Of a stretch of 45,350 bases of DNA, positions 34,027 through 42,936 are shown piece by piece. Each line of letters opens with the position of its first letter. Positions within the stretch are counted from its first letter, which is position 1. The notes under the pieces are model-generated. The model worked only from the letters and a program-made list of their open reading frames with translations, was not told where the DNA came from and searched no databases. The stretch comes from Flavobacteriales bacterium (GTDB lineage Bacteria; Bacteroidota; Bacteroidia; Flavobacteriales_C; GCA-002722245). Location of the stretch: contig PBLA01000002.1 in the NCBI GenBank assembly GCA_002722245.1, positions 1 through 45,350 on the forward strand. The letters run 5' to 3'. The position numbers were made by a program, and so were the translations under genes.

Positions 34027-34521
34027 GTGATCGAAAACAAAGTTGAAAAAAGTGGGTTAATAACGATAGATCTTGTGGATTTAATTCCATCAGGTCAACA
34101 ATATGTTATTGATTTAAAAGATTTTATGTTCGAGGGATTAATTCTTAGAGAGAAAGATTTTAGGGAACAGCTTAAAAAGAAGGATTGGTCAGTGTATAAA
34201 GAAGGATTTGTTGCAGTAACAAATTCATCAGAGGGTATTGTTCCGTTATGGGCATATATGCTCATTTCATCTGCATTGCAGCCTTTTGCAGCATTAGTCA
34301 TCCGAGGAAATAAAGCGCACTTAAAAGGGGCGTTACTAAGGAGGTCAATTGAATCTCTCCCGTTAAAAGAATATCAAGATAAACGCATTATTATAAAGGG
34401 GTGTGGAAAAGAAATAATTCCTGAGAGTGCTTACATAACCATCACTCAAATTCTCCAACCTGTTGTGAAAAGCCTAATGTTTGGAGAAGCTTGCTCCACA
34501 GTACCTGTATTCAAAAAATAA
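34027..34521 (+). CDS. DUF2480 family protein at the end of the SUF operon
   Basis: 164 aa with a GTG start 10 nt after the preceding stop; no ATG gives a better fit. Features are an N-terminal GLITIDLVDLIPSGQQYVID, a basic middle (FREQLKKKDW), a FVAVTNSSEGIVPLWAYML segment typical of DUF2480, and C-terminal KGCGKEIIPESAYI. No TM helix or signal peptide is visible. The family is largely restricted to Bacteroidota and its role is unknown, but its linkage with SUF genes suggests a part in Fe-S metabolism. The cysteines in KGCGK and GEACS could matter. Confidence 0.82.
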   Translation: MIENKVEKSGLITIDLVDLIPSGQQYVIDLKDFMFEGLILREKDFREQLKKKDWSVYKEGFVAVTNSSEGIVPLWAYMLISSALQPFAALVIRGNKAHLKGALLRRSIESLPLKEYQDKRIIIKGCGKEIIPESAYITITQILQPVVKSLMFGEACSTVPVFKK

Positions 34522-34616
34522 TTATTGAGTACAGAAAACCTCTTTTTACACTAGACTTATTATGTTAATAAAAAGTGAAATTTAACTTTTTACAAGTGAA
34601 TTTTACAATTAAGTCT

Positions 34617-34624
34617 TACTTTTG
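34617..34624 (+). promoter_or_regulatory. -7 element of the universal stress protein gene
   Basis: TACTTTTG, a full match to TAnnTTTG, 33 nt before the start codon. No good TTTG box is found at the right distance upstream, so the promoter may need an activator. Confidence 0.4.
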
Positions 34625-34656
34625 AAATAACAACTATAATTAGAATACCAAGTATT

Positions 34657-35505
34657 ATGAAAGATGTGTATAAAATTTTAGTACCGACTGATTTCACTTC
34701 TGTTGCTGAAACAGCGTTAAATCATGCGATTAAGATTGCAGGTATTATGGAAGGTGAAATTGTATTATTGCATGTAGTGGATAGAGATTCCAAAATAGAT
34801 GAAGCGAGAGATCAGGTTGATCCAATTGCAGAAAAAGTGAGTAAAGAATACAATATTCCAACAGTTGGAAAGGTAGTTTCGGGAAATATTTTTGATGATA
34901 TTGATAAGGTTGCAGATTATGAAGGCGCACGATTAATTATTATGGGAACGCATGGTCGAAGAGGGCTGCAGCATGTTACAGGTTCTCACGCAATGAAGGT
35001 AGTGACAAGTTCTACCATACCTTTTATTGTTGTGCAAGACAGAGTACTTCCAGAACAATATAAAAACATTGTTTTCCCAATTGATTTTAAAGCAGAAACA
35101 AAACAGAAAATTTCATTAACTGCGAGTATGGCTCAAAAATTTGGAGCGAAAGTACACATCTTCGCGGATGCAGATGATGATAAATTTGATGCACAGAAGA
35201 TTAGTAACAATGTGGCATATACGAAGAAATTTTTCAGTAAAGCGGGAATAGATTACGTGGTTGAAAAAGCCGATCCAAAAGGAGGTGATTTTGTTAAACA
35301 GATCATACGATATTCCGCAAGTATTAATGCGGATTTCATTACCGTTTTGAATTTAAATTATCGTTCAATAAATGCATTTTTGAAACAATCAGAAGAGGAG
35401 TTGATTACCAACGAGGCACAAATTCCTGTGTTAATGGTAAATCCATCGAATGATTTCATTAGAAAATCACCATTGTTTGGACAATATCAAACACTGTCGA
35501 TATAA
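34657..35505 (+). CDS. Tandem universal stress protein (UspA family)
   Basis: 282 aa, two Usp-like domains of about 140 residues. The first (1-145) has the start YKILVPTDFTSVAETALNHA and the nucleotide-binding motif GTHGRRGLQHVTGSHA (G-x2-G-x9-G-S), so it probably binds ATP. The second (146-282) begins YKNIVFPIDFKAETKQK but lacks that glycine motif, so it is likely a non-binding partner domain. Usp proteins act in stress survival; the partners are unknown. It stands alone, with its own promoter element and terminator. Confidence 0.88.
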   Translation: MKDVYKILVPTDFTSVAETALNHAIKIAGIMEGEIVLLHVVDRDSKIDEARDQVDPIAEKVSKEYNIPTVGKVVSGNIFDDIDKVADYEGARLIIMGTHGRRGLQHVTGSHAMKVVTSSTIPFIVVQDRVLPEQYKNIVFPIDFKAETKQKISLTASMAQKFGAKVHIFADADDDKFDAQKISNNVAYTKKFFSKAGIDYVVEKADPKGGDFVKQIIRYSASINADFITVLNLNYRSINAFLKQSEEELITNEAQIPVLMVNPSNDFIRKSPLFGQYQTLSI

Positions 35506-35521
35506 AGAATTGAATTAACTC

Positions 35522-35553
35522 AAAAAAAGGCTATCATATGGTAGCCTTTTTTT
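35522..35553 (+). terminator. Rho-independent terminator of the Usp gene
   Basis: AAAAAAAGGCTA (35522-35533) / TAGCCTTTTTTT (35542-35553), a perfect 12-bp stem with an 8-nt loop. With A and T runs on both sides it could act in both directions. Confidence 0.9.
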
Positions 35554-35581
35554 ATTTTTGCTTGTGCATAAAATCATACCG

Positions 35582-36412
35582 ATGAATAATTTACTAGTCT
35601 TATTAGCTTTAGGGTTTTTAATGGTTTCCTGTAGATCAAATACCGATGAAAATATATCACAAGAAGATATTGATAAGGCACTACTAAAGGCTAATTACAA
35701 CCCTATAATTTTAGAGAGAGGAGGGATTAAACTGATTGAGTTTATTGATTACCCCAAGTTCTCTGATATTAAAACGACGATTGCGTCTCAAAATCAAACG
35801 TTTAAAATGGGAATGAACAATATTGAGTTCAATAACACTTATTTCAACTTAGGCGAAAAGACTGCAGAGGAAACAGTGCATGGAGCGCGTTTGAATGAAG
35901 GAGGACAATACTTAGGAGTTGTAAGTCCGAAAGGGACACTCAAAAAGGTGATCAATAATCAGTTTGAAACTGATGTAAAAAAAGGAGAAAATATTTTTTT
36001 ATGTTATTTATCGCGATCGTATGATTTAAGCCTAAAAAATCCAAATGCTTCTTTTTTATTTAAAATTAATGCCGATCCAAGTGGTTGTTTTTCTGAAACG
36101 AACCTGTCCGATACGGTCATTGCACTCTTACAACCTAGAGGAGTTTTTACGGTAGAAAACAAAAAAAATATTTTACTTGATTTTTACCTTAAAAATGTGC
36201 AAATAGGGGAAGGACATCTTTTGTTAACAATTGATAATGTGGAATTCAAATTAAATAAATGGGCTCCATTTTGGATAAGTGGATTAGAGGTAGGAGAACA
36301 CAAAATATCTATTGACTTAAAAGACAAGAATGGTAAAACGGTAAAAGGTATAATGCCTAAACAACAAACCTCGATATTTAAATTGAAGGAAGTTGATTTT
36401 TTTGTTGAATAG
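35582..36412 (+). CDS. Lipoprotein of unknown function
   Basis: 276 aa from ATG 35582; the signal MNNLLVLLALGFLMVSC ends in a lipobox, whereas the earlier frame start at 35558 adds an unlikely extension. The mature protein is strand-rich, with LIEFIDYPKFSDIKTTI, KPNASFLFKINADP-like segments and GVFTVENKKNILLDFYLKN, and a C-terminal VGEHKISIDLKDKNG that reads like an immunoglobulin-like domain (about 190-270). No family is recognised. No partner genes are coupled; ricT starts 95 nt downstream. Confidence 0.7.
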   Translation: MNNLLVLLALGFLMVSCRSNTDENISQEDIDKALLKANYNPIILERGGIKLIEFIDYPKFSDIKTTIASQNQTFKMGMNNIEFNNTYFNLGEKTAEETVHGARLNEGGQYLGVVSPKGTLKKVINNQFETDVKKGENIFLCYLSRSYDLSLKNPNASFLFKINADPSGCFSETNLSDTVIALLQPRGVFTVENKKNILLDFYLKNVQIGEGHLLLTIDNVEFKLNKWAPFWISGLEVGEHKISIDLKDKNGKTVKGIMPKQQTSIFKLKEVDFFVE

Positions 36413-36490
36413 AAGTTCTTTTTGCTATAATACCCTTAGAAGTGCCAAATTTCAATCGCTTTTGCGTATTTTTAAAATTGGTGATTTAAC

Positions 36491-36505
36491 CTTTTCAATG
36501 AAAAG
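36491..36505 (+). repeat. Hairpin CTTTTC-AAT-GAAAAG just before the ricT start
   Basis: Perfect 6-bp arms ending 2 nt before the ATG at 36508. It covers the ribosome-binding area and contains an out-of-frame ATG (36498) opening a 9-codon frame that overlaps the ricT start. This might tune translation, but a chance dyad is possible. Confidence 0.35.
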
Positions 36506-36507
36506 AC

Positions 36508-37854
36508 ATGGGATGCTCAGGATGTAGTACGGGAAGAGGTAGCAATAATTTACCAGGAGGATGTAAGAATAACGGTGGCTGCGATAGCGGAGGGTGTAAT
36601 AAACTAAACGTTTTCGATTGGCTTTCAAATATGGATAACCCAAGTATGGCTAATCAGCCAAGTTTGGTTGAAGTTCGTTTTAAAAATGGTCGAAAAGGGT
36701 ATTTTGAAAACGTTGAAAAGCTTAATTTATCCATTGGAGATGTTGTGGCAGTTGAATCCTCCCCTGGTCATGATATTGGTACGATCTCTTTAATTGGTGA
36801 ACTTGTTCGAATACAAGTCGCTAAAAAGTCTGTTAAACCAGACGAAATTTTGAAAATTTATAGAAAGGCTCGTCAAAATGATATTGACAAATGGCAAGAT
36901 GCCATGCGTTTAGAAAAGCCTACAATGACTCAGGCTAGAAAATATGCCATTGAGTTAGGATTGAATATGAAGATTTGTGATGTTGAGTACCAAGGAGATA
37001 AAACCAAGGCAACCTTTTATTACACCGCAGAACACCGTGTTGATTTTAGAGAGCTCATAAAAATATATGCTTCCAGTTTCAAGATTCGCATTGAAATGCG
37101 TCAAATCGGTGCGCGTCAGGAGGCATCAAAATTAGGCGGAGTAGGTTCGTGTGGTCGAGAGTTATGTTGCAGCTCATGGCTAACAGATTTTAGATCGGTT
37201 ACCACTAGCGCAGCAAGATATCAACAACTTTCTTTGAACCCTCAAAAACTTGCAGGTCAATGTGGAAAGTTAAAGTGCTGTTTAAATTTTGAATTGGATA
37301 GTTATTTAGATGCGGTTAAAGATTTTCCTGATTCTTCCGTTAATTTGAAAACAAAGGAGGAAGAATATTTCCATTTTAAAACAGATATTTTCAAAGGAAT
37401 TTTTTGGTATATCTGTAAGCAAGATAGAATGAAAATGGTTGCTGTACCAGTTAAACGAGTAAAGCAACTACACGCGTTTAATAAAAAAGGGGAATTTCCT
37501 GAGGAATTAATTGAGGTTATAGAGGAAGCACCTGAAGATCAGGAAATGGATTATTTAAATGTAGTTGGCCAAGATGATTTAACGCGTTTTGATAAACTTA
37601 ACAAACGTAAAAAGAAACGTCCAAATCAAAGAAAAAACAATCATTCGAATCAAAAGAAAGCCCAAACTCGCGAGGGAGGAAAATTTCAGGGGAAAGGAGG
37701 AAAAAACACACAGCATTTAAAAGGGGACAAACCCAATCAAAACAGGAAACAAGTTCAAGGCGGAAAGCCAAATAGTAAGCGGAAGAATAATCGTCAACCC
37801 GATAAGGGAAGACAACCAAAACAATCCGATTCACCTGCAAATAAAGAGTCCTAA
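36508..37854 (+). CDS. ricT: RicT-like PSP1-domain protein with Cys-rich N-terminus
   Basis: 448 aa. The N-terminus is a cysteine/glycine-rich tail (CSGCSTG, GGCKNNGGCDSGGC; 3-30) followed by NVFDWLSNM. The PSP1 domain (about 45-270) holds VEVRFKNGRKGYFEN, YYTAEHRVDFREL and the signature RELCCSSWL...GKLKCCLNFE with its cysteine pairs. The last 80 residues are low-complexity Lys/Asn/Gln/Gly. In Bacillus, RicT (YaaT) works with RicA and RicF in an iron-sulfur-bearing complex that guides RNase Y; partners are not visible here. The stop and the gldH start share one base (TAATG), so they are translationally coupled. Confidence 0.87.
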   Translation: MGCSGCSTGRGSNNLPGGCKNNGGCDSGGCNKLNVFDWLSNMDNPSMANQPSLVEVRFKNGRKGYFENVEKLNLSIGDVVAVESSPGHDIGTISLIGELVRIQVAKKSVKPDEILKIYRKARQNDIDKWQDAMRLEKPTMTQARKYAIELGLNMKICDVEYQGDKTKATFYYTAEHRVDFRELIKIYASSFKIRIEMRQIGARQEASKLGGVGSCGRELCCSSWLTDFRSVTTSAARYQQLSLNPQKLAGQCGKLKCCLNFELDSYLDAVKDFPDSSVNLKTKEEEYFHFKTDIFKGIFWYICKQDRMKMVAVPVKRVKQLHAFNKKGEFPEELIEVIEEAPEDQEMDYLNVVGQDDLTRFDKLNKRKKKRPNQRKNNHSNQKKAQTREGGKFQGKGGKNTQHLKGDKPNQNRKQVQGGKPNSKRKNNRQPDKGRQPKQSDSPANKES

Positions 37855-38366
37855 TGAGACCCATTATCTTCATAATAGTTGTTGTGTTACTCACAAGTTG
37901 TGATACTCGCTTTATTTATGGAGAAGATTATGATGTGGATGAATTGGGCTGGCATCAAGACTCAGTGTATGTTTTCGAAACAGATTCCCTCACTAAATTA
38001 CCTCCGCTTATAACGATTGGGTTTAATATTCGAAATACAACAGATTATCTTTATCGAAACATGTATTTGTTTGTTGAGATTCAAATTCCAGGCCGAGAAA
38101 AACCAATTAAAGATACGTTGGATCATATATTGATGACGCCCGATGGGTATTGGGTGGAAGGGGTTCAAGGAGCAAGTATTAAAGAGTCCATGGCCTATCT
38201 AAAAGACAAGGATGTTGAATTAAAAGAATCGATCGCTTATTATCCATATGCAATACAAAATCCAGAGCGAGGAGTATATAGAATAAAAGTCCAACAAGGA
38301 ATGCGAGATGAGGTGTTAAAAGATGTAGTATCTATTGGTGCTCGTATTGAAAAACTTGATCCATAA
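37854..38366 (+). CDS. gldH: Gliding motility lipoprotein GldH
   Basis: 170 aa. The signal MRPIIFIIVVVLLTSC ends in a lipobox (Cys16). The mature protein matches GldH: an early DELGWHQDSVYVFETDS segment (aromatic-rich strand), TIGFNIRNTTDYLYRNMYLFVEI and the closing GVYRIKVQQGMRDEVLKDV. GldH is needed for gliding in Flavobacterium and is associated with the T9SS/gliding apparatus in the envelope. The ricT-gldH-PBP1A order is the usual one in Flavobacteriia. Start and stop overlap both neighbours by one base. Confidence 0.88.
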   Translation: MRPIIFIIVVVLLTSCDTRFIYGEDYDVDELGWHQDSVYVFETDSLTKLPPLITIGFNIRNTTDYLYRNMYLFVEIQIPGREKPIKDTLDHILMTPDGYWVEGVQGASIKESMAYLKDKDVELKESIAYYPYAIQNPERGVYRIKVQQGMRDEVLKDVVSIGARIEKLDP

Positions 38367-41017
38367 TGACTGAAGAAGTTCAACAAGAGGTTAAGGCACA
38401 AAATATAAAGAAGACTTCCTATAAATGGTATGTTTTGTTGTTTTGGTTATTCTTTTTTGGAGGAATAGGAAGTGTTTACTATTTATTCAATGGGATTGCG
38501 AACAACGAATTACTTGGTAAGCTCCCTTCGTTTCAGCAACTTGAAAATCCGAGTACATCATTAGCAACACGATTAATGTCCTCAGATGGAAAACTTTTAG
38601 GAACACTATTTCAGCGTGAAAATAGGGCCTTAGCGAAATATAAAGAGCTTTCGCCATTTCTTGAAGATGCGTTGGTAAGTACAGAGGATGAACGATATTA
38701 TGACCATAGTGGAATCGATGGAAAATCATTAGCACGGGCAGTTTTAAAAGGTGGGAGTTCTGGTGGGGGAAGCACAATTTCACAACAATTGGCTAAAATG
38801 CTTTTTACCGAACAAGTGGTAAAAAATAAATGGGAAAGAGCATTTCAAAAACTAAAAGAGTGGGTTGTAGCGGTACAATTAGAAAGGCAATATACAAAGG
38901 AGGAAATTATCACAATGTATTTCAATACCCTTGATTTTGTAAATCATGCAGCAGGAATTAAGTCCGCATCTCAAGTATATTTTGGTACCACTCCAAGTGA
39001 ATTAAAAATAGAAGAAGCGGCCATGTTTGTTGGAATGGCTAAAAATCCCTCACTGTTTAATCCATTGAGAAGACCAGACACCACATTACACCGAAGAAAC
39101 GTGGTGTTCTTTCAGATGATGAAAAACAACAAAATCACCTCCCATGAATTTGATAGTTTAAAAAATCTCCCTTTAGGAATAAAGTTTAACCTAGCCTCAC
39201 ATCATTCTGGAACAGCAACCTATTTTCGACAAGAGGTAAGAAAAAAGCTAAAAAAAATCTTTAAGAATCTAAAGCGTCCAGATGGCTCATCCTATAATGT
39301 ATATGAAGATGGTTTAAAAGTATATACAAGTATCAATTATGATATGCAACAATATGCTGAAGCAGCGGTAAAAAGACATTTGGGAAAAGAGCTGCAGCCT
39401 GCTTTTTTTAAGCATTGGAAGTCAAAAACTAAAGGATTGAGAAAATTCGCGCCTTTTTACTTTGAAGATTACACAGATCAAGAAAAGGAGATTGCGGTAG
39501 AAAAACTCATTAATAATGGAATACGAACATCTGGCAGGTATCGAAAGGCGCTCGATGGAAAACCGGCTTTGAGAAAGGTAACCTATGCTTACAATAGAGC
39601 AAATTACAAGAATCAGCGATGGAAAAATAAAGTAAAGCACTTTGATAACAGACGTTATCTTGTTCAACAAGAGTTAAATCGTTTGAATAGAGACACCACC
39701 AATGCTTGGCCAATACTTAAACAAAAAGATCGAGTAAGAGATGAAATAGAGGCCTTTCAAGACAGCATTGCCCACTATAAAAGTAAGATTAAAAACTTTA
39801 GAGATGAACTGAATAAAAAACATGTAGAGTATTTAAAACTTTGGGGTCCATTTGATCGCAAAATGATGACACATTTTGATCGCAAAATTCCAATGAAAAT
39901 TTTCACATGGGAGGGTGAAAAAGATACTATAATGAGTCCTCGAGATTCAGTAATTCATCATAAATGGTATTTACGATCAGGATTACTTTCCATTGATCCA
40001 CATACAGGTTTTATAAGAGCATGGGTTGGAGGAATAAATTATAAGTACTTTCAATATGATCACGTAAGAGCAACAAGACAAGTGGGTTCAACCTTTAAAC
40101 CATTTGTATACGCTACGGCCATTGAAAACGGTGTTAATCCTTGCGAAGAATACCTTAATGAGGAAGTTACCTTTCCGGCTGGACTTTATGGATTAGAAGA
40201 ACCATGGAAACCTAAAAATGCTGATGAAGATTCTTATTTACAGGGTCAGCCGTTGACGTTGAAAATGGCTCTTGCAAATTCAATTAACTCCATTACCGCT
40301 CGAATTATGAAAAGTTTTGGCCCCGAGGCAGTTATTAATGTTGCTCGAAGATGTGGAATTACAACTCCTATTGAGCCTGTTCCATCAATATGTTTAGGAA
40401 CTCCTGATGTTTCTTTGTACGATATGGTATCGGCATATTGCGTATTTGCCAATAAAGGAATTCGGATTGAACCTCAATTTATTACACGAATAGAGGACAA
40501 AAACGGGGTGATTATCTGGCGACCAACACCAGTAAGAAAAGAGGCTATGACAGAGGAAAATGCCTATAAGATGATTGAGTTATTAAGTGGTGTTGCTGCT
40601 TATGGACCCAAAGTAGCGGGTAAGTCTACTTACGGAACAGGGATTCGTTTAAGATCACCGTATAGACCCTATGCTAATATTCCATATTCTGTGAAAATCT
40701 CTGGTAAAACAGGAACGACCCAAATGCAAAGTGATGGATGGTTTATGGGAATTACACCGGATTTAGTCACTGGAGTATGGACGGGTTGTGAAGATCGAGC
40801 AGCTCATTTCCTTTCATTGAGACTTGGTATGGGAACAAATATGGCATTACCCATTTGGGGATATTACATGAATGATATTTATAAAAATCCGAAAATTAAG
40901 ATTTCAAAAGGTAAATTCGATGTTCCAGAATCTCTGATCAATGAAGAATTTGATTGCATGAAGAGGAAGGAAAATGCAATTGAGACAACAGAATCTGTTG
41001 ATTTTGATGAGTTTTAG
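38366..41017 (+). CDS. mrcA: Bifunctional penicillin-binding protein 1A (glycosyltransferase/transpeptidase)
   Basis: 883 aa. A cytoplasmic tail and TM helix (about 23-47) precede the GT51 glycosyltransferase domain (about 75-250; catalytic Glu107 in EDERYYDHSG and GGSTISQQLAKML). A long charged, coiled-coil-like insertion follows (about 330-540), and then the transpeptidase domain with STFK (575-578), SIN in NSINSITAR and KTGT (781-784). It polymerises and cross-links peptidoglycan in the periplasm. The insertion between the two enzymes is typical of Bacteroidota PBP1A. The start overlaps the gldH stop by one base, and a strong terminator follows 15 nt after its stop. Confidence 0.93.
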   Translation: MTEEVQQEVKAQNIKKTSYKWYVLLFWLFFFGGIGSVYYLFNGIANNELLGKLPSFQQLENPSTSLATRLMSSDGKLLGTLFQRENRALAKYKELSPFLEDALVSTEDERYYDHSGIDGKSLARAVLKGGSSGGGSTISQQLAKMLFTEQVVKNKWERAFQKLKEWVVAVQLERQYTKEEIITMYFNTLDFVNHAAGIKSASQVYFGTTPSELKIEEAAMFVGMAKNPSLFNPLRRPDTTLHRRNVVFFQMMKNNKITSHEFDSLKNLPLGIKFNLASHHSGTATYFRQEVRKKLKKIFKNLKRPDGSSYNVYEDGLKVYTSINYDMQQYAEAAVKRHLGKELQPAFFKHWKSKTKGLRKFAPFYFEDYTDQEKEIAVEKLINNGIRTSGRYRKALDGKPALRKVTYAYNRANYKNQRWKNKVKHFDNRRYLVQQELNRLNRDTTNAWPILKQKDRVRDEIEAFQDSIAHYKSKIKNFRDELNKKHVEYLKLWGPFDRKMMTHFDRKIPMKIFTWEGEKDTIMSPRDSVIHHKWYLRSGLLSIDPHTGFIRAWVGGINYKYFQYDHVRATRQVGSTFKPFVYATAIENGVNPCEEYLNEEVTFPAGLYGLEEPWKPKNADEDSYLQGQPLTLKMALANSINSITARIMKSFGPEAVINVARRCGITTPIEPVPSICLGTPDVSLYDMVSAYCVFANKGIRIEPQFITRIEDKNGVIIWRPTPVRKEAMTEENAYKMIELLSGVAAYGPKVAGKSTYGTGIRLRSPYRPYANIPYSVKISGKTGTTQMQSDGWFMGITPDLVTGVWTGCEDRAAHFLSLRLGMGTNMALPIWGYYMNDIYKNPKIKISKGKFDVPESLINEEFDCMKRKENAIETTESVDFDEF

Positions 41018-41032
41018 GGCTCATTTAATCTT

Positions 41033-41062
41033 TTTTTAAGAGGAGAAGGCTCCTTTTAAAAA
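41033..41062 (+). terminator. Terminator of the ricT-gldH-PBP1A operon
   Basis: 13-bp stem (41033-41045 / 41050-41062, one G-T wobble), tetraloop AAGG, A/T runs on both sides; the T run on the 5' side means it may work in both directions. Confidence 0.8.
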
Positions 41063-41204
41063 TGACATTTCAAAAGGATTAATTTTCATAAGTCTCTTTA
41101 ATTCTGTAACTTAAGAAGGAAGTACGTTGTTCTATTAATTAGAAAAACAACTCGCTTGTACCTTAACTAATCAAAATTAATTACACTGCCTAACTACAAA
41201 AATC

Positions 41205-42518
41205 ATGACGAATCTTTTTTTGAATCTTAAGCTATTGGTTATTTGTGTAATATCCAGTCTTGGAGTATTTGCTCAATTACCTGAACGTGTCCTTGTTGGC
41301 TATTGGCATAATTGGGACGAGGGTTCAAGTTTACCTTTTTTAGAATTAAACGAAATTGATGAACGCTATAATGTTATTTGTTTGTCCTTTGCTGTTGCCT
41401 CTGGTGGTGATCCTGCAGATATGCAATTTAACATTTATTCAGGGAGTAGCTACAACGATACAGAGTTAAAACTTGATATTGCGGATAAAAGAGCTGAGGG
41501 GAAAGTAGTCTTAATGAGTGTTGGAGGAGCTACAGGATCGTTTCGATTAACAAATGAAACAAAGAAAAATGGATTTGTAGCCGATATGAAATCGTTAATC
41601 CAATAATATGGTTTAGATGGAATAGATATTGATTTGGAGCAAAAATCGAATGTTTGCATGTATAGTGGGACAATTCAAAATCCTACGGATATTCATGTCA
41701 CCCTTATGATTAGTGCCCTAGAGGAATTACTTACTTGGTATCAAACCACCTATGGAGAAAAGATGATTTTAACAATGGCACCCGAAACTGCTTATGTACA
41801 AGGGGGATTATCTTCCTATCAAGTCAATAATATTTGTGGGGGATCCTATTTACCTATTATTGAAGCGTTGGCAGAAGATATTGATTTGCTAATGGTACAA
41901 TTGTATAATTCAGGAGAAATGTTTGATCTCGATTTAACGATTCATAATCAAGGGACGCAGGGTTTTATTACTTCTCAAACTGAAGCAGTTATTAAAGGAT
42001 TTACAGCTGCTGAAGGTTTAGGGACATTTAGCGGATTATCTGCCAATCAAATTGCTGTTGCATTACCTGCTTGCCCATCGGCAGGAAGCGGTTATATTTC
42101 ACCTACACTTTTGAAACCAGCGTTGAATTATTTATTAGGTAGTGGAAGTAAAGTAGGAGCCTATACACTAAAAACCAGTGGTGGATACCCCAATTTAAGG
42201 GGGGTGATGACTTGGAGTATTAATAATGATGCGTTGGCAAATTGCGGTTCAGTATATGAATATGCTCAGGTATACCAAGACGTTTTTGAACCATTAGTAA
42301 CCAACCAGCAACTAATAAATTCTTCCGCGATTAAAGCCTATCCGAATCCCGCCTCTACTTTTGTCGTTTTTGAAGGCGCCCAAGAAGGTGTGATAACGGA
42401 TGTCAGCGGAAAAGAGGTACTTACTTTTCAAACTGAAAATGTGTATGTTGGAGATTTAATTCCAGGAATTTATTTCGTGAAATTTGAGAATACTGTGATA
42501 AGAATGCTAAAAAAATAG
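41205..42518 (+). pseudogene. GH18 chitinase-like T9SS protein interrupted by an in-frame stop
   Basis: One continuous reading frame of 438 codons broken by a single TAA at 41604-41606. Before it are a signal peptide (1-23, ending GVFAQ), then VLVGYWHNWDEG and KVVLMSVGGATG, the GH18 start and second strand. Directly after the stop comes YGLDGIDIDLEQ, the catalytic D-x-x-D-x-D-x-E motif, followed by MVQLYNSGE, VMTWSINNDALA and a type A T9SS sorting domain (AYPNPASTFV to the end). Both halves are otherwise intact and in frame, so the gene is either recently inactivated, or the stop is a sequencing error or suppressed. A separate start at 41634 would lack the catalytic motif and cannot be a working enzyme. 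Confidence 0.82.
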
Positions 42519-42525
42519 CATTTTT
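42503..42525 (+). terminator. Terminator overlapping the end of the chitinase-like gene
   Basis: AATGCTA (42503-42509) / TAGCATT (42516-42522) with loop AAAAAA and a following T run; the stop codon TAG lies inside the right arm. It is the only terminator-like structure after the gene and also faces the minus-strand gene at 42540. Confidence 0.55.
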
Positions 42526-42539
42526 ATGGATGTTTAGCC

Positions 42540-42749
42540 TTAAAAATCTTCCGTACAGTAAAATTTAGATCGATGCGCGATAGATGAATCTTTATAGGCC
42601 TGGTATAAGGCATCGGTCTCATCTTTACTTCCGCAAACATCGTCCGAATGAAGAACATCATCTCGATCCGTATATTCACATTTCATGCATCGCTGACAAG
42701 AGCTTAAAATACATACAGACATTATTGCAACAAAAAGTATAGCTTTCAT
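42540..42749 (-). CDS. Small Cys-rich lipoprotein
   Basis: 69 aa. A signal peptide ends ILSSC with Cys18 as the lipid site. The short mature part has QRCMKCEYTD (Cys21, Cys24), DVCGSKD (Cys39) and FYCTEDF (Cys65), suggesting two disulfides or a metal site in the periplasm. No family name is recognised. Such small CxxC lipoproteins are common but uncharacterised in Flavobacteriales. Single gene, convergent with the broken chitinase gene. Confidence 0.7.
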   Translation of the reverse strand: MKAILFVAIMSVCILSSCQRCMKCEYTDRDDVLHSDDVCGSKDETDALYQAYKDSSIAHRSKFYCTEDF

Positions 42750-42891
42750 AGAAATTCACTTAGAATTCTAAATTATCAATAAAACCCCAAAATTCCTCAC
42801 TATAAACTTAATTTCAAGTACGGATTACACGTTGAGATCATTTAATCTCCGATATCCAATCAGATAAAATAAGCTGTTGGCTAATTTTCGT

Positions 42892-42914
42892 TATTTTTGC
42901 GCTCCATTGGAGCG
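42892..42914 (+). promoter_or_regulatory. -7 element and leader dyad of ileS
   Basis: TATTTTTG (42892-42899) is a full match to TAnnTTTG. Immediately after it lies a perfect 7-bp dyad, CGCTCCA-T-TGGAGCG (42900-42914). It could be an operator over the start site or a short leader structure. No -33 box at a normal distance was found. Confidence 0.45.
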
Positions 42915-42936
42915 TCAATGCGATTACAAGCAAATT

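Noticed and set aside
41634-42518. A separate downstream gene starting at 41634
   Set aside because: It is in frame with the upstream half, lacks a signal peptide and would omit the GH18 catalytic motif, so it is the 3' half of one broken gene.
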